This document shows, in pieces, positions 1 to 7,193 of a DNA stretch of 35,105 bases (its first letter is position 1; the number at the start of each line of letters is the position of its first letter). Below the pieces are notes generated by a model. The model was not told the origin of the DNA. It searched no databases and saw nothing but the letters and a program-made list of their open reading frames with translations. Made by a program: the position numbers and the translations under genes. The DNA is from an uncultured Collinsella sp. (GTDB taxonomy: Bacteria > Actinomycetota > Coriobacteriia > Coriobacteriales > Coriobacteriaceae), in contig UQPY01000019.1 in the NCBI GenBank assembly GCA_900542965.1, positions 1-35,105 of the forward strand, read 5' to 3'.

Positions 1-115
1 CGTTTGTCTCCACCCGCGTAGCGGGTGGTTTAAAGCTGGCCGCTGCGCGGCCAGCAGACTAAAGTCTTGAATCGAAATATGCCCCGCCGAGCACTTTAGC
101 TTGGCGGGGCATTTC
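1..115. repeat. Cluster of four consecutive short hairpins
   Basis: Four inverted repeats follow each other with almost no gap: CCACCCGC/GCGGGTGG (10-17 and 21-28), GCTGGCCGC/GCGGCCAGC (35-43 and 47-55), AGACT/AGTCT (56-60 and 63-67) and a long GC-rich arm pair (74-88 and 103-115, with a two-base bulge). No long U-run follows on either strand, so a classical terminator is not obvious. The stretch lies downstream of the minus-strand HTH gene. It looks like a structured intergenic repeat. Its left border may lie outside the window. From about 116 to 230 I see only a short TTGCTC/GAGCAA inverted pair. Confidence 0.5.
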
Positions 116-230
116 AATACGTAGGCGGATTTTGATACCTTGAGGGCCCGCATGCCCCCCACTAGGCAACCAGCTTCGCTGCTCAAATTGCTCGAACTGC
201 AACTTGAGCAATCAGCGGGCAGCATCTCTT

Positions 231-929
231 TTACGCTGCGCTGGTTTCTTTATATTCGAAGACAGGCTCTAGGAGATCTTCGATGTTGCAATGTAGGGCT
301 TTTGCTATATCCCTTACGGTTGTTACCGAGGCTTCGTTGATGTTTCTCTGGCGCTGTTCGTACATTTGGATTGAGCGGAGCGATACACCTGATTCGTATG
401 CCAGGTCTTGCTGGGTTTTCTTAAGTCTCTTCCTTGCTAGCGCCAGCTTGGTTTGACGAGGTGTTTTCTTCGCTATATCGCAAACAAGACTCGCCACGCG
501 TTCCTCCGAGGCTTCGTGCCAGGGATAGTACAGGCTGCGCAGCACATCAAATGGAACGACATGCAGCAAATCTTCGAAAGGCTCTCCTAGGCGCCACTGA
601 AGATATGCCAGCATCCAGCCTGTCCAATATTCCGGTGTCTTTTCGAATCGGTAGGTTCGATTTGGCATCGGCCTCGATTGATAGCCCGACCTTTCGGCGA
701 TAAGCGCGAACAGCTCAACGCCCGATTTTCCCGATACGACCCATGCGTTGCCACGCTCAAACTCACGGGCTACGCCGCTCAGACAAAAGAGTTCAGCAAC
801 TTCCGATCCTTCTGCTCCATAATCGTTAACGGCATAGTCAAAGCAGTCGCCGAGGTTGTTCATTGCATCCTCAAGGTAGTAGACGGGATATGTCCTACTC
901 GGCCCACAATCCGTTAACTCTTGGATCAT
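231..929 (-). CDS. HTH (XRE/Cro-type) protein, candidate antitoxin or regulator of the DUF3990 partner
   Basis: A 232-residue protein. The last third (about residues 155-215) is a helix-turn-helix of the XRE type: TQQDLAYESGVSLRSIQMYE followed by an N-x-A-S-V-TTVRDIAKAL helix and the ending NIEDLLEP, typical of Cro/C1-like domains. The first 150 residues are acidic, aromatic and unrecognised. The ATG at 929 lies 10 bases after a GGGAGGG ribosome binding site, and the gene overlaps the 3' end of the upstream DUF3990 gene by 35 bp, so the two are translationally coupled. Known for the type: HTH proteins paired with small enzymes are often antitoxins that repress their own operon. Inference: this protein neutralises or regulates the DUF3990 protein and may bind the palindrome at 1599-1641. 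A plain regulator is possible. Confidence 0.7.
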   Translation of the reverse strand: MIQELTDCGPSRTYPVYYLEDAMNNLGDCFDYAVNDYGAEGSEVAELFCLSGVAREFERGNAWVVSGKSGVELFALIAERSGYQSRPMPNRTYRFEKTPEYWTGWMLAYLQWRLGEPFEDLLHVVPFDVLRSLYYPWHEASEERVASLVCDIAKKTPRQTKLALARKRLKKTQQDLAYESGVSLRSIQMYEQRQRNINEASVTTVRDIAKALHCNIEDLLEPVFEYKETSAA

Positions 930-1578
930 TTAAATCAACCCTCCCTGCCATTAAATCCCTAATGTCGATACCTTCGGAATCGAACCCGTTAACCGTATCC
1001 AAGTATTTGCGTCGAGCATTCTGCTCTCGCTCAAAACGCTTGGGATAAAACTCAGACCCCAAAGCCTGCTTCCAATCGCAGAATCTAATCGCCGAAAATG
1101 CGCACTCGCTCATAAGAGCATATTGGATACCCAAATCACCCAAGCGCATGATACGTTGCAGCTGCCTGAGCGAGATCATGCCGCTGACAAACTGTCTTGC
1201 AAACGAAAAATAGGAGTCGTCGGCGCGATAACCTCGAATTACGTCATAGGGAGAAATATCAATCAGGCAGTTATCCAGCAGATAGCGAAGTCCTTCGCGC
1301 GCCAGCGGTGTCGAAACATTGAACTCCCTATTGTTAGCCAAAATCGCAAGCCAATTGAGAATTGAAAACTCCCCGGACTCCAAATCCAAGACTGCGAGAC
1401 CATCCATATCGAGCTCATATCGATTTGCAATGCCATCAGACTCAGTCCGACATGCCCACTCCATTGCCATTTCCTCATGTGGCGTGCAATAAAACCCACA
1501 CCCATAGTCATTGAATTGTCTGCATTTATCCAACGACGGATGCTCGACAACAACCTCCGACCCGTGCCAAAGCTCCAT
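895..1578 (-). CDS. DUF3990 family protein, ADP-ribosyltransferase-fold candidate toxin
   Basis: A 227-residue protein beginning MELWHGS, with NDYGCGFYCTP at about residues 23-33. These match the DUF3990 pattern (LYHGS ... DFGKGFYLT), which resembles the H and Y motifs of PARP-type ADP-ribosyltransferases; here they are His5 and Tyr30. A later IQYALMSECAF segment fits the region of the family that carries the third motif. The ATG at 1578 is chosen because GGAGG sits five bases upstream; an in-frame TTG at 1590 overlaps that site. It is first in a two-gene unit with the HTH protein at 231-929. DUF3990 proteins are mostly uncharacterised; a role as a NAD-dependent toxin or defence effector is inferred from fold and context, not shown. 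Confidence 0.72.
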   Translation of the reverse strand: MELWHGSEVVVEHPSLDKCRQFNDYGCGFYCTPHEEMAMEWACRTESDGIANRYELDMDGLAVLDLESGEFSILNWLAILANNREFNVSTPLAREGLRYLLDNCLIDISPYDVIRGYRADDSYFSFARQFVSGMISLRQLQRIMRLGDLGIQYALMSECAFSAIRFCDWKQALGSEFYPKRFEREQNARRKYLDTVNGFDSEGIDIRDLMAGRVDLNDPRVNGLWAE

Positions 1579-1598
1579 ATCGACCTCCAAACAAAAAT

Positions 1599-1641
1599 AT
1601 CACCCCAGTGATAGTTTACCAATAACTATCACTGGGGTGAT
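1599..1641. promoter_or_regulatory. Perfect 18-bp inverted repeat upstream of the DUF3990-HTH unit
   Basis: Arms ATCACCCCAGTGATAGTT (1599-1616) and its exact complement (1624-1641) flank a 7-base spacer. On the minus strand the second arm is followed by ATTTTTGTTT and then the GGAGG site and ATG of the DUF3990 gene. The repeat can be read two ways: as an intrinsic terminator of the upstream engB gene (stem plus U-run), or as an operator/leader hairpin for the DUF3990 unit. Both roles may coexist in the 95-bp gap between the two genes. Confidence 0.75.
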
Positions 1642-1673
1642 ACAGATAGGGGCTTTTGAAAGGTTAGGCCTGA

Positions 1674-2264
1674 TTAGAGGCAAGCCTCGGCGATGCGCTT
1701 TTTGAGTTCGTCGATGCCGATGCCGGTTTGGGAGCTTGTGATGATTACGTTCTCGGCCGGAACGTTGAGCTGCTTTTTGATGGCTGCTGCCTGGCGAGCC
1801 TGCTGGGTGCGGCTGAGCTTGTCGGCCTTGGTGAGGCAGACGATAAAGTTGAACTCGTTGCCCTGCAGGTAGTCGATCATGTCATGATCGAGCTTGCTCG
1901 GGTCGTGACGAATATCCACCAGCGACACGACCAGGTTAAAGCTGCGCTCCGAGTCGAAGAAGTCGCCGATAAGTTCTGCCCAGCGGTCACGCTCGGCCTT
2001 GGAACGACGGGCGAAGCCATAGCCCGGCAGGTCGACGAAGTGCACGTCGTCAGCCTCAAAGAAGTTGATGTTGCTCGTCTTGCCCGGCGTGCTCGAAACC
2101 TTGACGAGGTTCTTGCGGCCAAAGAGTTTGTTCATGATCGACGACTTGCCCACGTTGGAGCGGCCGACGAAGCTCACCTCGGGGCAGGTGGACTCGGGAA
2201 TCTGCGAAACCTTGCCATAGCTGGCGACGAACTTGGCAAGCTGGTAGTTAATGGAATCGGCCAT
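1674..2264 (-). CDS. engB: Ribosome biogenesis GTP-binding protein EngB (YsxC/YihA)
   Basis: A 196-residue TRAFAC GTPase required for assembly of the large ribosomal subunit in many bacteria. The G-motifs are visible: GRSNVGKSS (G1), a TPGKT switch (G2 region), DLPGYG (G3), TKAD (G4) and a late TSS segment (G5). The length matches the family norm of about 195. An upstream in-frame extension exists, but the ATG at 2264 has AAGGAG five bases before it and starts exactly where the family's N-terminus usually starts. It follows mtnN by 38 bp on the same strand, so the two are probably cotranscribed. Confidence 0.95.
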   Translation of the reverse strand: MADSINYQLAKFVASYGKVSQIPESTCPEVSFVGRSNVGKSSIMNKLFGRKNLVKVSSTPGKTSNINFFEADDVHFVDLPGYGFARRSKAERDRWAELIGDFFDSERSFNLVVSLVDIRHDPSKLDHDMIDYLQGNEFNFIVCLTKADKLSRTQQARQAAAIKKQLNVPAENVIITSSQTGIGIDELKKRIAEACL

Positions 2265-2302
2265 GGACACTCCTTGGTCGTAGGTTCTTACAAAAGAGCG
2301 CG

Positions 2303-3043
2303 CTAATAGATAGCAGCGATACGGCGAACGATATCGAGCGTAATGCCACTCGCGGTACGGGCATACTCGAACAGGTCGAACTCGCGGTCGCAAATCGCAT
2401 CGTACGCCTCGTCACAATTATCGCTGATAGCGCGCAGCACCAGGCAATCGACACCATTTTTAGTTGCGACATGGGCAATTGCCGCGCCCTCCATGCCGAC
2501 ACAATCGGCATGCGTCGCTTCGATAGCGTCGTTGCGCATGGCGGCGCCCGTCACAAAGCGGTTACCTGTGGCAATCGTACCGACCAGAAACTGCTTTGCG
2601 CCCTCGTTCGAAGCGGTCGCATTTGTCGAAGCATCAACAAACCCACGCTCAGCAAGCACATCGGCGGCAATATCGACCAGCGCAGGCGTCGAGACAAACT
2701 CCTCGAGCCCCGGTGCAGACTCGGCGATAAGCGCGGTATCGGTATCCAGATAGCGCAGGCGTTTGCCAATGACGATATCGTCAATATGGAGCTTGGGATT
2801 CAGGCCACCTGCGATACCCGAAAGCACAACTGCCTGTGGAGCATACTTGCTAATGAGGTGCTGCGTCGCAGCAGCGGCATTCACCGTGCCCATGCCCGCA
2901 GTTGTGGCGACAAGCGTCAGGCCGTCGAACTCACCGCTCACAACGGTCAAGCCCGCCTCCTGTGCCTCACAAACGTCGCTCAGCTCTTCCTTAATCTGCA
3001 TGATCTCTTTTTCGAGTGCACCGATAATCGCGATGGTAGCCAT
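2303..3043 (-). CDS. mtnN: 5'-methylthioadenosine/S-adenosylhomocysteine nucleosidase
   Basis: A 246-residue enzyme that cleaves MTA and SAH to adenine and the thio-ribose product, in methyl-cycle and methionine salvage. Family signatures are clear: IGALEKEI at the N-terminus (acid/base Glu), SGIAGGLNP in the middle, CVGMEGAAIAHV (substrate-binding Met-Glu) and LRAISDNCD (catalytic Asp). ATG at 3043 is the chosen start; GGGGAATGG precedes it and a TTG four codons upstream is the alternative. It is first in a pair with engB. A GTTTGAC/GTCAAAC hairpin lies upstream at 3098-3114, close to the end of the next gene. Confidence 0.93.
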   Translation of the reverse strand: MATIAIIGALEKEIMQIKEELSDVCEAQEAGLTVVSGEFDGLTLVATTAGMGTVNAAAATQHLISKYAPQAVVLSGIAGGLNPKLHIDDIVIGKRLRYLDTDTALIAESAPGLEEFVSTPALVDIAADVLAERGFVDASTNATASNEGAKQFLVGTIATGNRFVTGAAMRNDAIEATHADCVGMEGAAIAHVATKNGVDCLVLRAISDNCDEAYDAICDREFDLFEYARTASGITLDIVRRIAAIY

Positions 3044-3097
3044 GCCATTCCCCAAACCTATACGTAATTCTCAACCACGGTATGGTACCAGCATTTT

Positions 3098-3114
3098 GTT
3101 TGACCTCGTCAAAC
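3098..3114 (-). terminator. Small hairpin between the beta-lactamase-like gene and mtnN
   Basis: GTTTGAC-CTC-GTCAAAC forms a 7-bp stem with a three-base loop, eight bases after the stop codon of the 3122-4240 gene. On the minus strand it is not followed by a U-run, so termination would be weak. The TTGAC inside it could instead be part of a mtnN promoter -35 box. Confidence 0.35.
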
Positions 3115-3121
3115 GAACACG

Positions 3122-4240
3122 CTAGGCCAGCGCAGCTCGCGTATCAAACAGAGCCTTTGCAATCGCAGCCGTGACCTCGCTCGAGCGGTCGCTCCACGGC
3201 ATCGATGTCATGATGCTCATGACATAGGTACGGCCATCGATGTCGATAAGGCCCGCATCGCATGTCGAATAGCAACCATCCTCGCTAATCCAGCCTGCCT
3301 TGTTGCGCACCAAGGCTTGGTCGTCCGCAATACCGTCACGGATAAACGATCGGGCCGTAGAGGCCAGAAGGCCCGACAGCCATTGCGATGTCTCGGTATC
3401 ATGGCTCAGATACTCGCTCATCTCGCGCCACAACTTGGCCGAGGTGCGCGGGCAATAGGTGGGAAAATCACTCATTGGATCGAGTGCGGTATCGTAATCG
3501 ATGCCAAGACTGACAATCCAATCCTCGTAACCGACACGGTCAAACGCCGCACGCAACGCGATAAACGAATCGTTGTCCGAATTAACGACCGCAGCCTCGA
3601 TCAGGTCGCGCACCGTCTGCCAGCCCATGTTGTAGCCGCCATAGGTGCCAAGGGAATCATCGAGTGAGACCTGGCCCGTCTCGACCAGAGATTCGCAGAC
3701 GTAGAGCACATAGAGCGCCTTATAACTGCTCGCACCGTACACCTCGACATCGGCGTTATACGTCACGCCCTTGCCACTTGACAGGTCGTAGAACACCACG
3801 CCCACATCGCCCAATTCCTTGGCCTGGTCAAGGGCATCTTGGAGCGCGCCGAGGCTCTCATCCTCCAGGGCGGGGATCTGGTCATCAACCAGCGAGAAGG
3901 TCTGCACGGTATCGCCTGAGGGAATATCGTTAAAGTCCGCCTTCGAAAGCCTCGTCTTGAGGCTCGCTGTCGACAGGGTTTGACTTGCGGTGGCTTTAGA
4001 TTCAGAGACCTTTTTGTTTTGCGTCTGTACCGTTGACGCATCTGAGTGTGCCATTCGCTCCGACGCGTAGGTTTTGGCGGTAATTCCGAGGATAATAACC
4101 GCCAACGTTAGCATCCCAATGGCGGCAATCTTCGTCACGCGGATGCGAGCGTCAGCGAGGCCACGCGAAGGCGTGCCCTTCGTCCCATATCTGCTGCCAT
4201 GCTGCGGCACATACTCGTCCCGCGATGCGTTGTTTCGCAC
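3122..4240 (-). CDS. Membrane-anchored class A beta-lactamase-fold serine hydrolase
   Basis: A 372-residue protein with a basic cytoplasmic N-terminus, one transmembrane segment (about residues 37-58) and an extracytoplasmic domain after a Ser/Thr-rich linker. The serine-enzyme motifs appear in order: S-S-Y-K (SxxK), S-D-N in VNSDNDS, and K-A-G in RNKAGW where KTG is usual. I do not see a convincing Glu166 omega-loop motif, so true beta-lactamase activity is uncertain. Such anchored proteins in Gram-positives may instead process peptidoglycan. The start is GTG at 4240 with AGGAG five bases upstream; the next ATG lies inside the membrane segment. Confidence 0.8.
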   Translation of the reverse strand: MRNNASRDEYVPQHGSRYGTKGTPSRGLADARIRVTKIAAIGMLTLAVIILGITAKTYASERMAHSDASTVQTQNKKVSESKATASQTLSTASLKTRLSKADFNDIPSGDTVQTFSLVDDQIPALEDESLGALQDALDQAKELGDVGVVFYDLSSGKGVTYNADVEVYGASSYKALYVLYVCESLVETGQVSLDDSLGTYGGYNMGWQTVRDLIEAAVVNSDNDSFIALRAAFDRVGYEDWIVSLGIDYDTALDPMSDFPTYCPRTSAKLWREMSEYLSHDTETSQWLSGLLASTARSFIRDGIADDQALVRNKAGWISEDGCYSTCDAGLIDIDGRTYVMSIMTSMPWSDRSSEVTAAIAKALFDTRAALA

Positions 4241-4398
4241 GTGGTCTCCTGACTGCTACCGTTCATATATGAGCAGCATAATACCGAGCAGGCATTTCTT
4301 TCCAAAGATATTCAGCAGCGTTTAAGGTGTCTTTAAAGAAACCACAAGCGTATTTATCCAAATGGCACGATTCTGTTGCGCATCTCCGCCCAAAACGC

Positions 4399-4465
4399 AG
4401 TTGCGGTGGAATAGTTCCTGTTTGGGCGGCATAAGCCGAAAAATAAGAACTATTCCACCGCAACT
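4399..4465. repeat. 19-bp perfect inverted repeat with a competing inner repeat
   Basis: AGTTGCGGTGGAATAGTTC (4399-4417) is exactly complementary to 4447-4465, with a 29-base spacer. The flank and spacer also hold GCCCAAA/TTTGGGC (around 4389-4395 and 4420-4427), which could form an alternative pairing. The element fills much of the gap between pflA and the beta-lactamase-like gene. It looks like a dispersed palindromic repeat; a transcription role is not evident because no U-run follows. Confidence 0.6.
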
Positions 4466-4500
4466 TGACGGGGCTCTTTGGCAATCAACTTGGTGCCCGG

Positions 4501-4535
4501 GGGCACTCATTTAAGTCTGTCCCAAATGAGTGCCC
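4501..4535 (-). terminator. Hairpin downstream of pflA
   Basis: GGGCACTCATTT (4501-4512) pairs perfectly with AAATGAGTGCCC (4524-4535), giving a 12-bp stem and an 11-base loop 20 bases past the pflA stop codon. There is no U-run after it on the minus strand, so it may end or stabilise the pflA transcript rather than act as a textbook terminator. The remaining bases of the 4241-4555 gap hold the repeat at 4399-4465 and no gene. Confidence 0.5.
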
Positions 4536-4555
4536 TTGGGGGCGAAAATGGCTCG

Positions 4556-5374
4556 CTAGCCGATGGCGTTTTTGAGTTCCGAGCGGCGCTTTTTCATGCC
4601 GGTCATGACGGCGTTGCGCAGCTCGGGCATGCGCGTGGTATCCATCTGTGGAACGCCCTCGAGCTTATAGGGAATGCCCAATTGCTCGTACTTGACGACA
4701 CCCATCGTGTGATACGGCAGCATTTCCAGGCCCACCACGTTATGCCACGGGGCAATCAGACGACCGAGTGCCTCGCACTCCTCAACCGTATCGGTAATGC
4801 CGGGCACCACCACGTGGCGGATAACGACCTTAATCTTGCGACGGGCAAGCTCATCACCAAACGCCAGGATGCGTGCGGGATCGCAACCGGTCAGCTTTTT
4901 ATGCTCGACGGGATCGGCATGCTTAATGTCGAGCAGCACCATATCGGTTTCGTTGAGTACGGCATCGAACTTCTCGGGATGCGCGGGATCGAACGCATAG
5001 CCGCAGCTATCCAAGCAGGTATGCACGCGACCATCGGGGTTATTGTGCATGGCGCGGAACAGGTCGGCTAAAAACGCGGGCTGCAGGAGCGGCTCGCCGC
5101 CGGACACCGTAATACCGCCGCTGCGGTAAAACTCATGGTTGCTCTGGAACTCGTCCATGAGGTGCTCGACGGTCACCATCGTGCCGCCGTTAACAGACCA
5201 GGTATCGGGATTGTGGCAATACGCACAGCGCATGGGGCAGCCCTGAACAAACACCACAAAGCGGATGCCGGGTCCGTCGACCGTACCCATCGTCTCAATC
5301 GAATGTACGCGGCCCAGGGCAAACGCAGAGTCCTCGGGACGAGCGTCCACACCCTCGAGCGTCATCTCAGCCAT
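4556..5374 (-). CDS. pflA: Pyruvate formate-lyase activating enzyme (radical SAM)
   Basis: A 272-residue radical SAM enzyme that installs the glycyl radical on pyruvate formate-lyase using a [4Fe-4S] cluster and S-adenosylmethionine. The cluster motif CPMRCAYC (CxxxCxxC) lies at about residues 50-57, preceded by ETMGTVDGPGIRFVVFVQG, typical of PflA. The GG-E-P motif (VSGGEPLL) follows at about residue 92. The length is slightly above the E. coli enzyme (about 246) because of an N-terminal extension. The ATG at 5374 has only a weak ribosome site, and ATG at the fourth codon is an alternative. Its substrates are the split lyase genes at 6858-9246; a degV gene lies between. Confidence 0.92.
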   Translation of the reverse strand: MAEMTLEGVDARPEDSAFALGRVHSIETMGTVDGPGIRFVVFVQGCPMRCAYCHNPDTWSVNGGTMVTVEHLMDEFQSNHEFYRSGGITVSGGEPLLQPAFLADLFRAMHNNPDGRVHTCLDSCGYAFDPAHPEKFDAVLNETDMVLLDIKHADPVEHKKLTGCDPARILAFGDELARRKIKVVIRHVVVPGITDTVEECEALGRLIAPWHNVVGLEMLPYHTMGVVKYEQLGIPYKLEGVPQMDTTRMPELRNAVMTGMKKRRSELKNAIG

Positions 5375-5492
5375 TCCCGCTACCTTGCCTCTCTTTGGTT
5401 TTAGCTACATAAATGCCAGAGACATTCTAGCCCATACGCATGATGGCAAAACGGTTTAGGTGTCAATTAGGTCGTCCTATTTTACTTCACGC

Positions 5493-5529
5493 AAAAGCGG
5501 CGGGAAGGTTGTCACAACCCGCCCGCCGC
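5493..5529 (-). terminator. Rho-independent terminator of the degV gene
   Basis: GCGGCGGG (5497-5504) pairs with CCCGCCGC (5522-5529), continued inside by GGTTGT/ACAACC. On the minus strand the stem is followed by TTTTGCG. It lies about 30 bases past the degV stop codon and separates degV from pflA, which therefore probably has its own promoter in 5375-5490. Confidence 0.8.
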
Positions 5530-5560
5530 CGAGGCAATAGAAATCGATAGACGCCAGGCC

Positions 5561-6415
5561 TTACGCCTTAAGCGTGAGCACCGCACCGAAGGCGGTCGGG
5601 CCGCAATGGCTCGAGATGACACCGCCAACCTGAGTCCAAGTAATATCCTTAAAGCCCAGGTCATGCGCATAGACCTCCATGTCGTCGCGCAGCTCCTGGG
5701 AAAGGCCCACCGAATACGCCAGGCCAATGTGCGAGTAGTCGATCTCGCCCTTGGCAACCATGTGGTCAATAAAGGCGCGGGCGCACTTGAGCATAGAGCC
5801 GCGGAACTTCTTAGTCGCCACGAACTTGCCGCCCGTCACCTCAATGCAGGGCTTAATCTTGAGCAGATGGGCGCCTAGGAACGCGACGTTGGACAAGCGA
5901 CCGCCCGCCTTAAGGAAGGCAAGGTCCGTAGGAACAAAGCCCAACAGCACGCGGTCCATGACGGAGTTCGTAAATGCAAAGATCTCGTCGACGGTGGCAT
6001 CGGGGTGAGCCTCGATGTATTTGGCGGTCTCGACGACAACGAGCGACTGGCCCACCGAGACAAAGCGCGTGTCCATGGAGAACACGTAGTCACGCCCCTG
6101 GGCCGCAATCTTTGAGGACTGATGCGAGCAGGTCGTGGCCTCGGAATACGCGAGATGCAGAATAGTCGCGTCGGGCTGCTCGGCGTGAATGCGGTCGTAC
6201 ACGCGGGAGAAATCTGCCGGTGCGCAGCCACTGGTCTTGGGCATCACGCCGAACTCGTTGCAGCGCGAATAAATCTCGAGCGGATCGATCGAGCCGTCCT
6301 CGACGGTCTCGTCACCAATCGTGACATGCATGGGCACGCGCACGATGCCGTAGCGTTTGCAGAGCTCTGGCGTCACATCCGAACCAGATTCAACCACGAT
6401 TACGTACTTGCCCAT
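5561..6415 (-). CDS. DegV family fatty-acid-binding protein
   Basis: A 284-residue DegV protein. In Firmicutes the family (FakB) holds a fatty acid for phosphorylation by FakA. The N-terminus MGKYVIVVESGSDVTPE, TSGCAPADF, a substrate-loop AYSEATTCSHQS segment, GRLSNVAFLG, LKIKPCIEV and the C-terminal SSHCGPTAFGAV are the usual landmarks, and the length is normal. The ATG at 6415 starts at the family N-terminus but has a poor ribosome site; the frame stays open upstream to 6520 without homology that I recognise. It lies between the two halves of the pyruvate formate-lyase locus, but a functional link is not evident. Confidence 0.88.
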   Translation of the reverse strand: MGKYVIVVESGSDVTPELCKRYGIVRVPMHVTIGDETVEDGSIDPLEIYSRCNEFGVMPKTSGCAPADFSRVYDRIHAEQPDATILHLAYSEATTCSHQSSKIAAQGRDYVFSMDTRFVSVGQSLVVVETAKYIEAHPDATVDEIFAFTNSVMDRVLLGFVPTDLAFLKAGGRLSNVAFLGAHLLKIKPCIEVTGGKFVATKKFRGSMLKCARAFIDHMVAKGEIDYSHIGLAYSVGLSQELRDDMEVYAHDLGFKDITWTQVGGVISSHCGPTAFGAVLTLKA

Positions 6416-6501
6416 TCTTATCACGACCCATCTCGACGTTGGCTTTTTAATATGCGACGCTCGTCCACCGTCCTGCTGCAGAACGGCCTCCAAGCGCCAA
6501 A

Positions 6502-6540
6502 GAGACGCCGTCCCTTGCACACAACAAAGGACAGCGTCTC
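6502..6540 (-). promoter_or_regulatory. Leader hairpin upstream of degV
   Basis: GAGACGC (6502-6508) pairs with GCGTCTC (6534-6540), continued after a one-base mismatch by GTCC/GGAC. On the minus strand TTTGG follows. It lies about 90 bases before the degV start, and could be a weak terminator for transcripts from the pfl genes or part of the degV leader. Confidence 0.4.
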
Positions 6541-6680
6541 CCTGGAAAACTCCGTGCTTATCTAGGATTCTACACGGTTTACAACAATGTGTTACTTACT
6601 CCGCAAACGGTAGCTATATGCGATAAGCGGTAGCTACCAACAAAGTGCCCAATGCGCCCAACCCATCAGGAGAGTTCCGC

Positions 6681-6861
6681 CTAAAGGGTGACTACACAGG
6701 ACCCCCGCCGGGCCGCTTTGGGTTACTTTCCAAAACATTTCCGCAGGACGCAAAGGGCTCCGCCGCGCGAAGCGCGCAGCGGAGCCCTTTGCATGTCCGA
6801 GGACGTTTTGGAAAGTAACCCAAAGCGGCCCGGCGATCCTGCGGGAGTTAAATCCCTTTAG
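6681..6861. repeat. 181-bp palindromic element after the glycyl-radical gene
   Basis: A 30-bp perfect inverted repeat (6707-6736 and 6805-6834) is extended inward by GCAAAGGGCTCCGC and its complement and a CGCGC-GAA-GCGCG tip. It is extended outward by imperfect pairing ending in CTAAAGGG (6681-6688) and CCCTTTAG (6854-6861). The right end covers the stop codon of the gene at 6858-7109. On the minus strand it would form a very long hairpin at the end of the pfl transcript. It is either an unusually large terminator or a palindromic repeat that has landed there. The gap from 6416 to 6680 otherwise holds the degV leader and no gene. Confidence 0.75.
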
Positions 6862-7109
6862 AACTTGTCGTGGAAGGTACGCGAAATGACCTCGTCCTGC
6901 TGCTCCTTGGTGAGCGTGTGGAAGTTCACGGCATAGCCGGAAACGCGGATGGTCAGCTGCGGATACTTCTCGGGGTGAGCCTGAGCATCGAGCAACGTCT
7001 CACGGTTGAAGACGTTGATGTTCAGGTGGTGGCCACCCTTCTCGGCGTAAGCGTCGAGCATGTGGACCAGGTTATCGGCCTGAGTCTCGGAAACTTCAGA
7101 AACCTTCAT
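6858..7109 (-). CDS. grcA: Stand-alone glycyl-radical domain protein (GrcA-like), C-terminal part of a split PFL
   Basis: An 83-residue protein. Residues about 24-83 match the C-terminal radical domain of PflB and of GrcA/YfiD: GGHHLNINVFNRETLLDA, HPEKYPQLTIRVSGYAV with the radical Gly at position 58, then LTKEQQDEVISRTF. The ATG at 7109 has a strong GAAGGAG site, so this is a true cistron, not a frameshifted tail. In E. coli GrcA is a repair part for oxygen-cleaved PFL. Here the neighbouring pflB has no radical domain of its own, so this protein is probably an obligate subunit. The two genes are 85 bp apart with two hairpins between. Confidence 0.9.
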   Translation of the reverse strand: MKVSEVSETQADNLVHMLDAYAEKGGHHLNINVFNRETLLDAQAHPEKYPQLTIRVSGYAVNFHTLTKEQQDEVISRTFHDKF

Positions 7110-7132
7110 AATGTGTCTCCTTCGATCGATAG

Positions 7133-7152
7133 GCGCCGGCCGAAACCGGCGC
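7133..7152 (-). promoter_or_regulatory. Hairpin before the glycyl-radical gene
   Basis: GCGCCGG (7133-7139) pairs with CCGGCGC (7146-7152) around a six-base loop. It lies just before the ribosome binding site of the 6858-7109 gene in the pflB-grcA spacer. It may protect or cut the mRNA so that the two subunits are made in different amounts (inference). Confidence 0.5.
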
Positions 7153-7168
7153 GCTAATCAGTAATCGT

Positions 7169-7193
7169 TATTGTTAGTATAGCACTAACAATA
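7169..7193 (-). promoter_or_regulatory. Hairpin touching the pflB stop codon
   Basis: TATTGTTAG (7169-7177) and CTAACAATA (7185-7193) form a 9-bp AT-rich stem starting one base after the pflB stop codon (7195-7197). No U-run follows on the minus strand, so read-through into the glycyl-radical gene is expected. Confidence 0.5.

Noticed and set aside
1..115. CRISPR array
   Set aside because: The stems are different from each other and there are no equal-length spacers or repeated units.
1674..2393. Longer EngB with an upstream extension to 2393
   Set aside because: The extension is Arg/Tyr-rich, overlaps the end of mtnN and lacks a ribosome site; the ATG at 2264 has AAGGAG and gives the normal length.
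3122..4240. True antibiotic-resistance beta-lactamase
   Set aside because: SxxK, SDN and a KxG-type motif are present, but KTG reads KAG and no clear Glu166 loop was seen; a cell-wall enzyme or inactive homolog is as likely.
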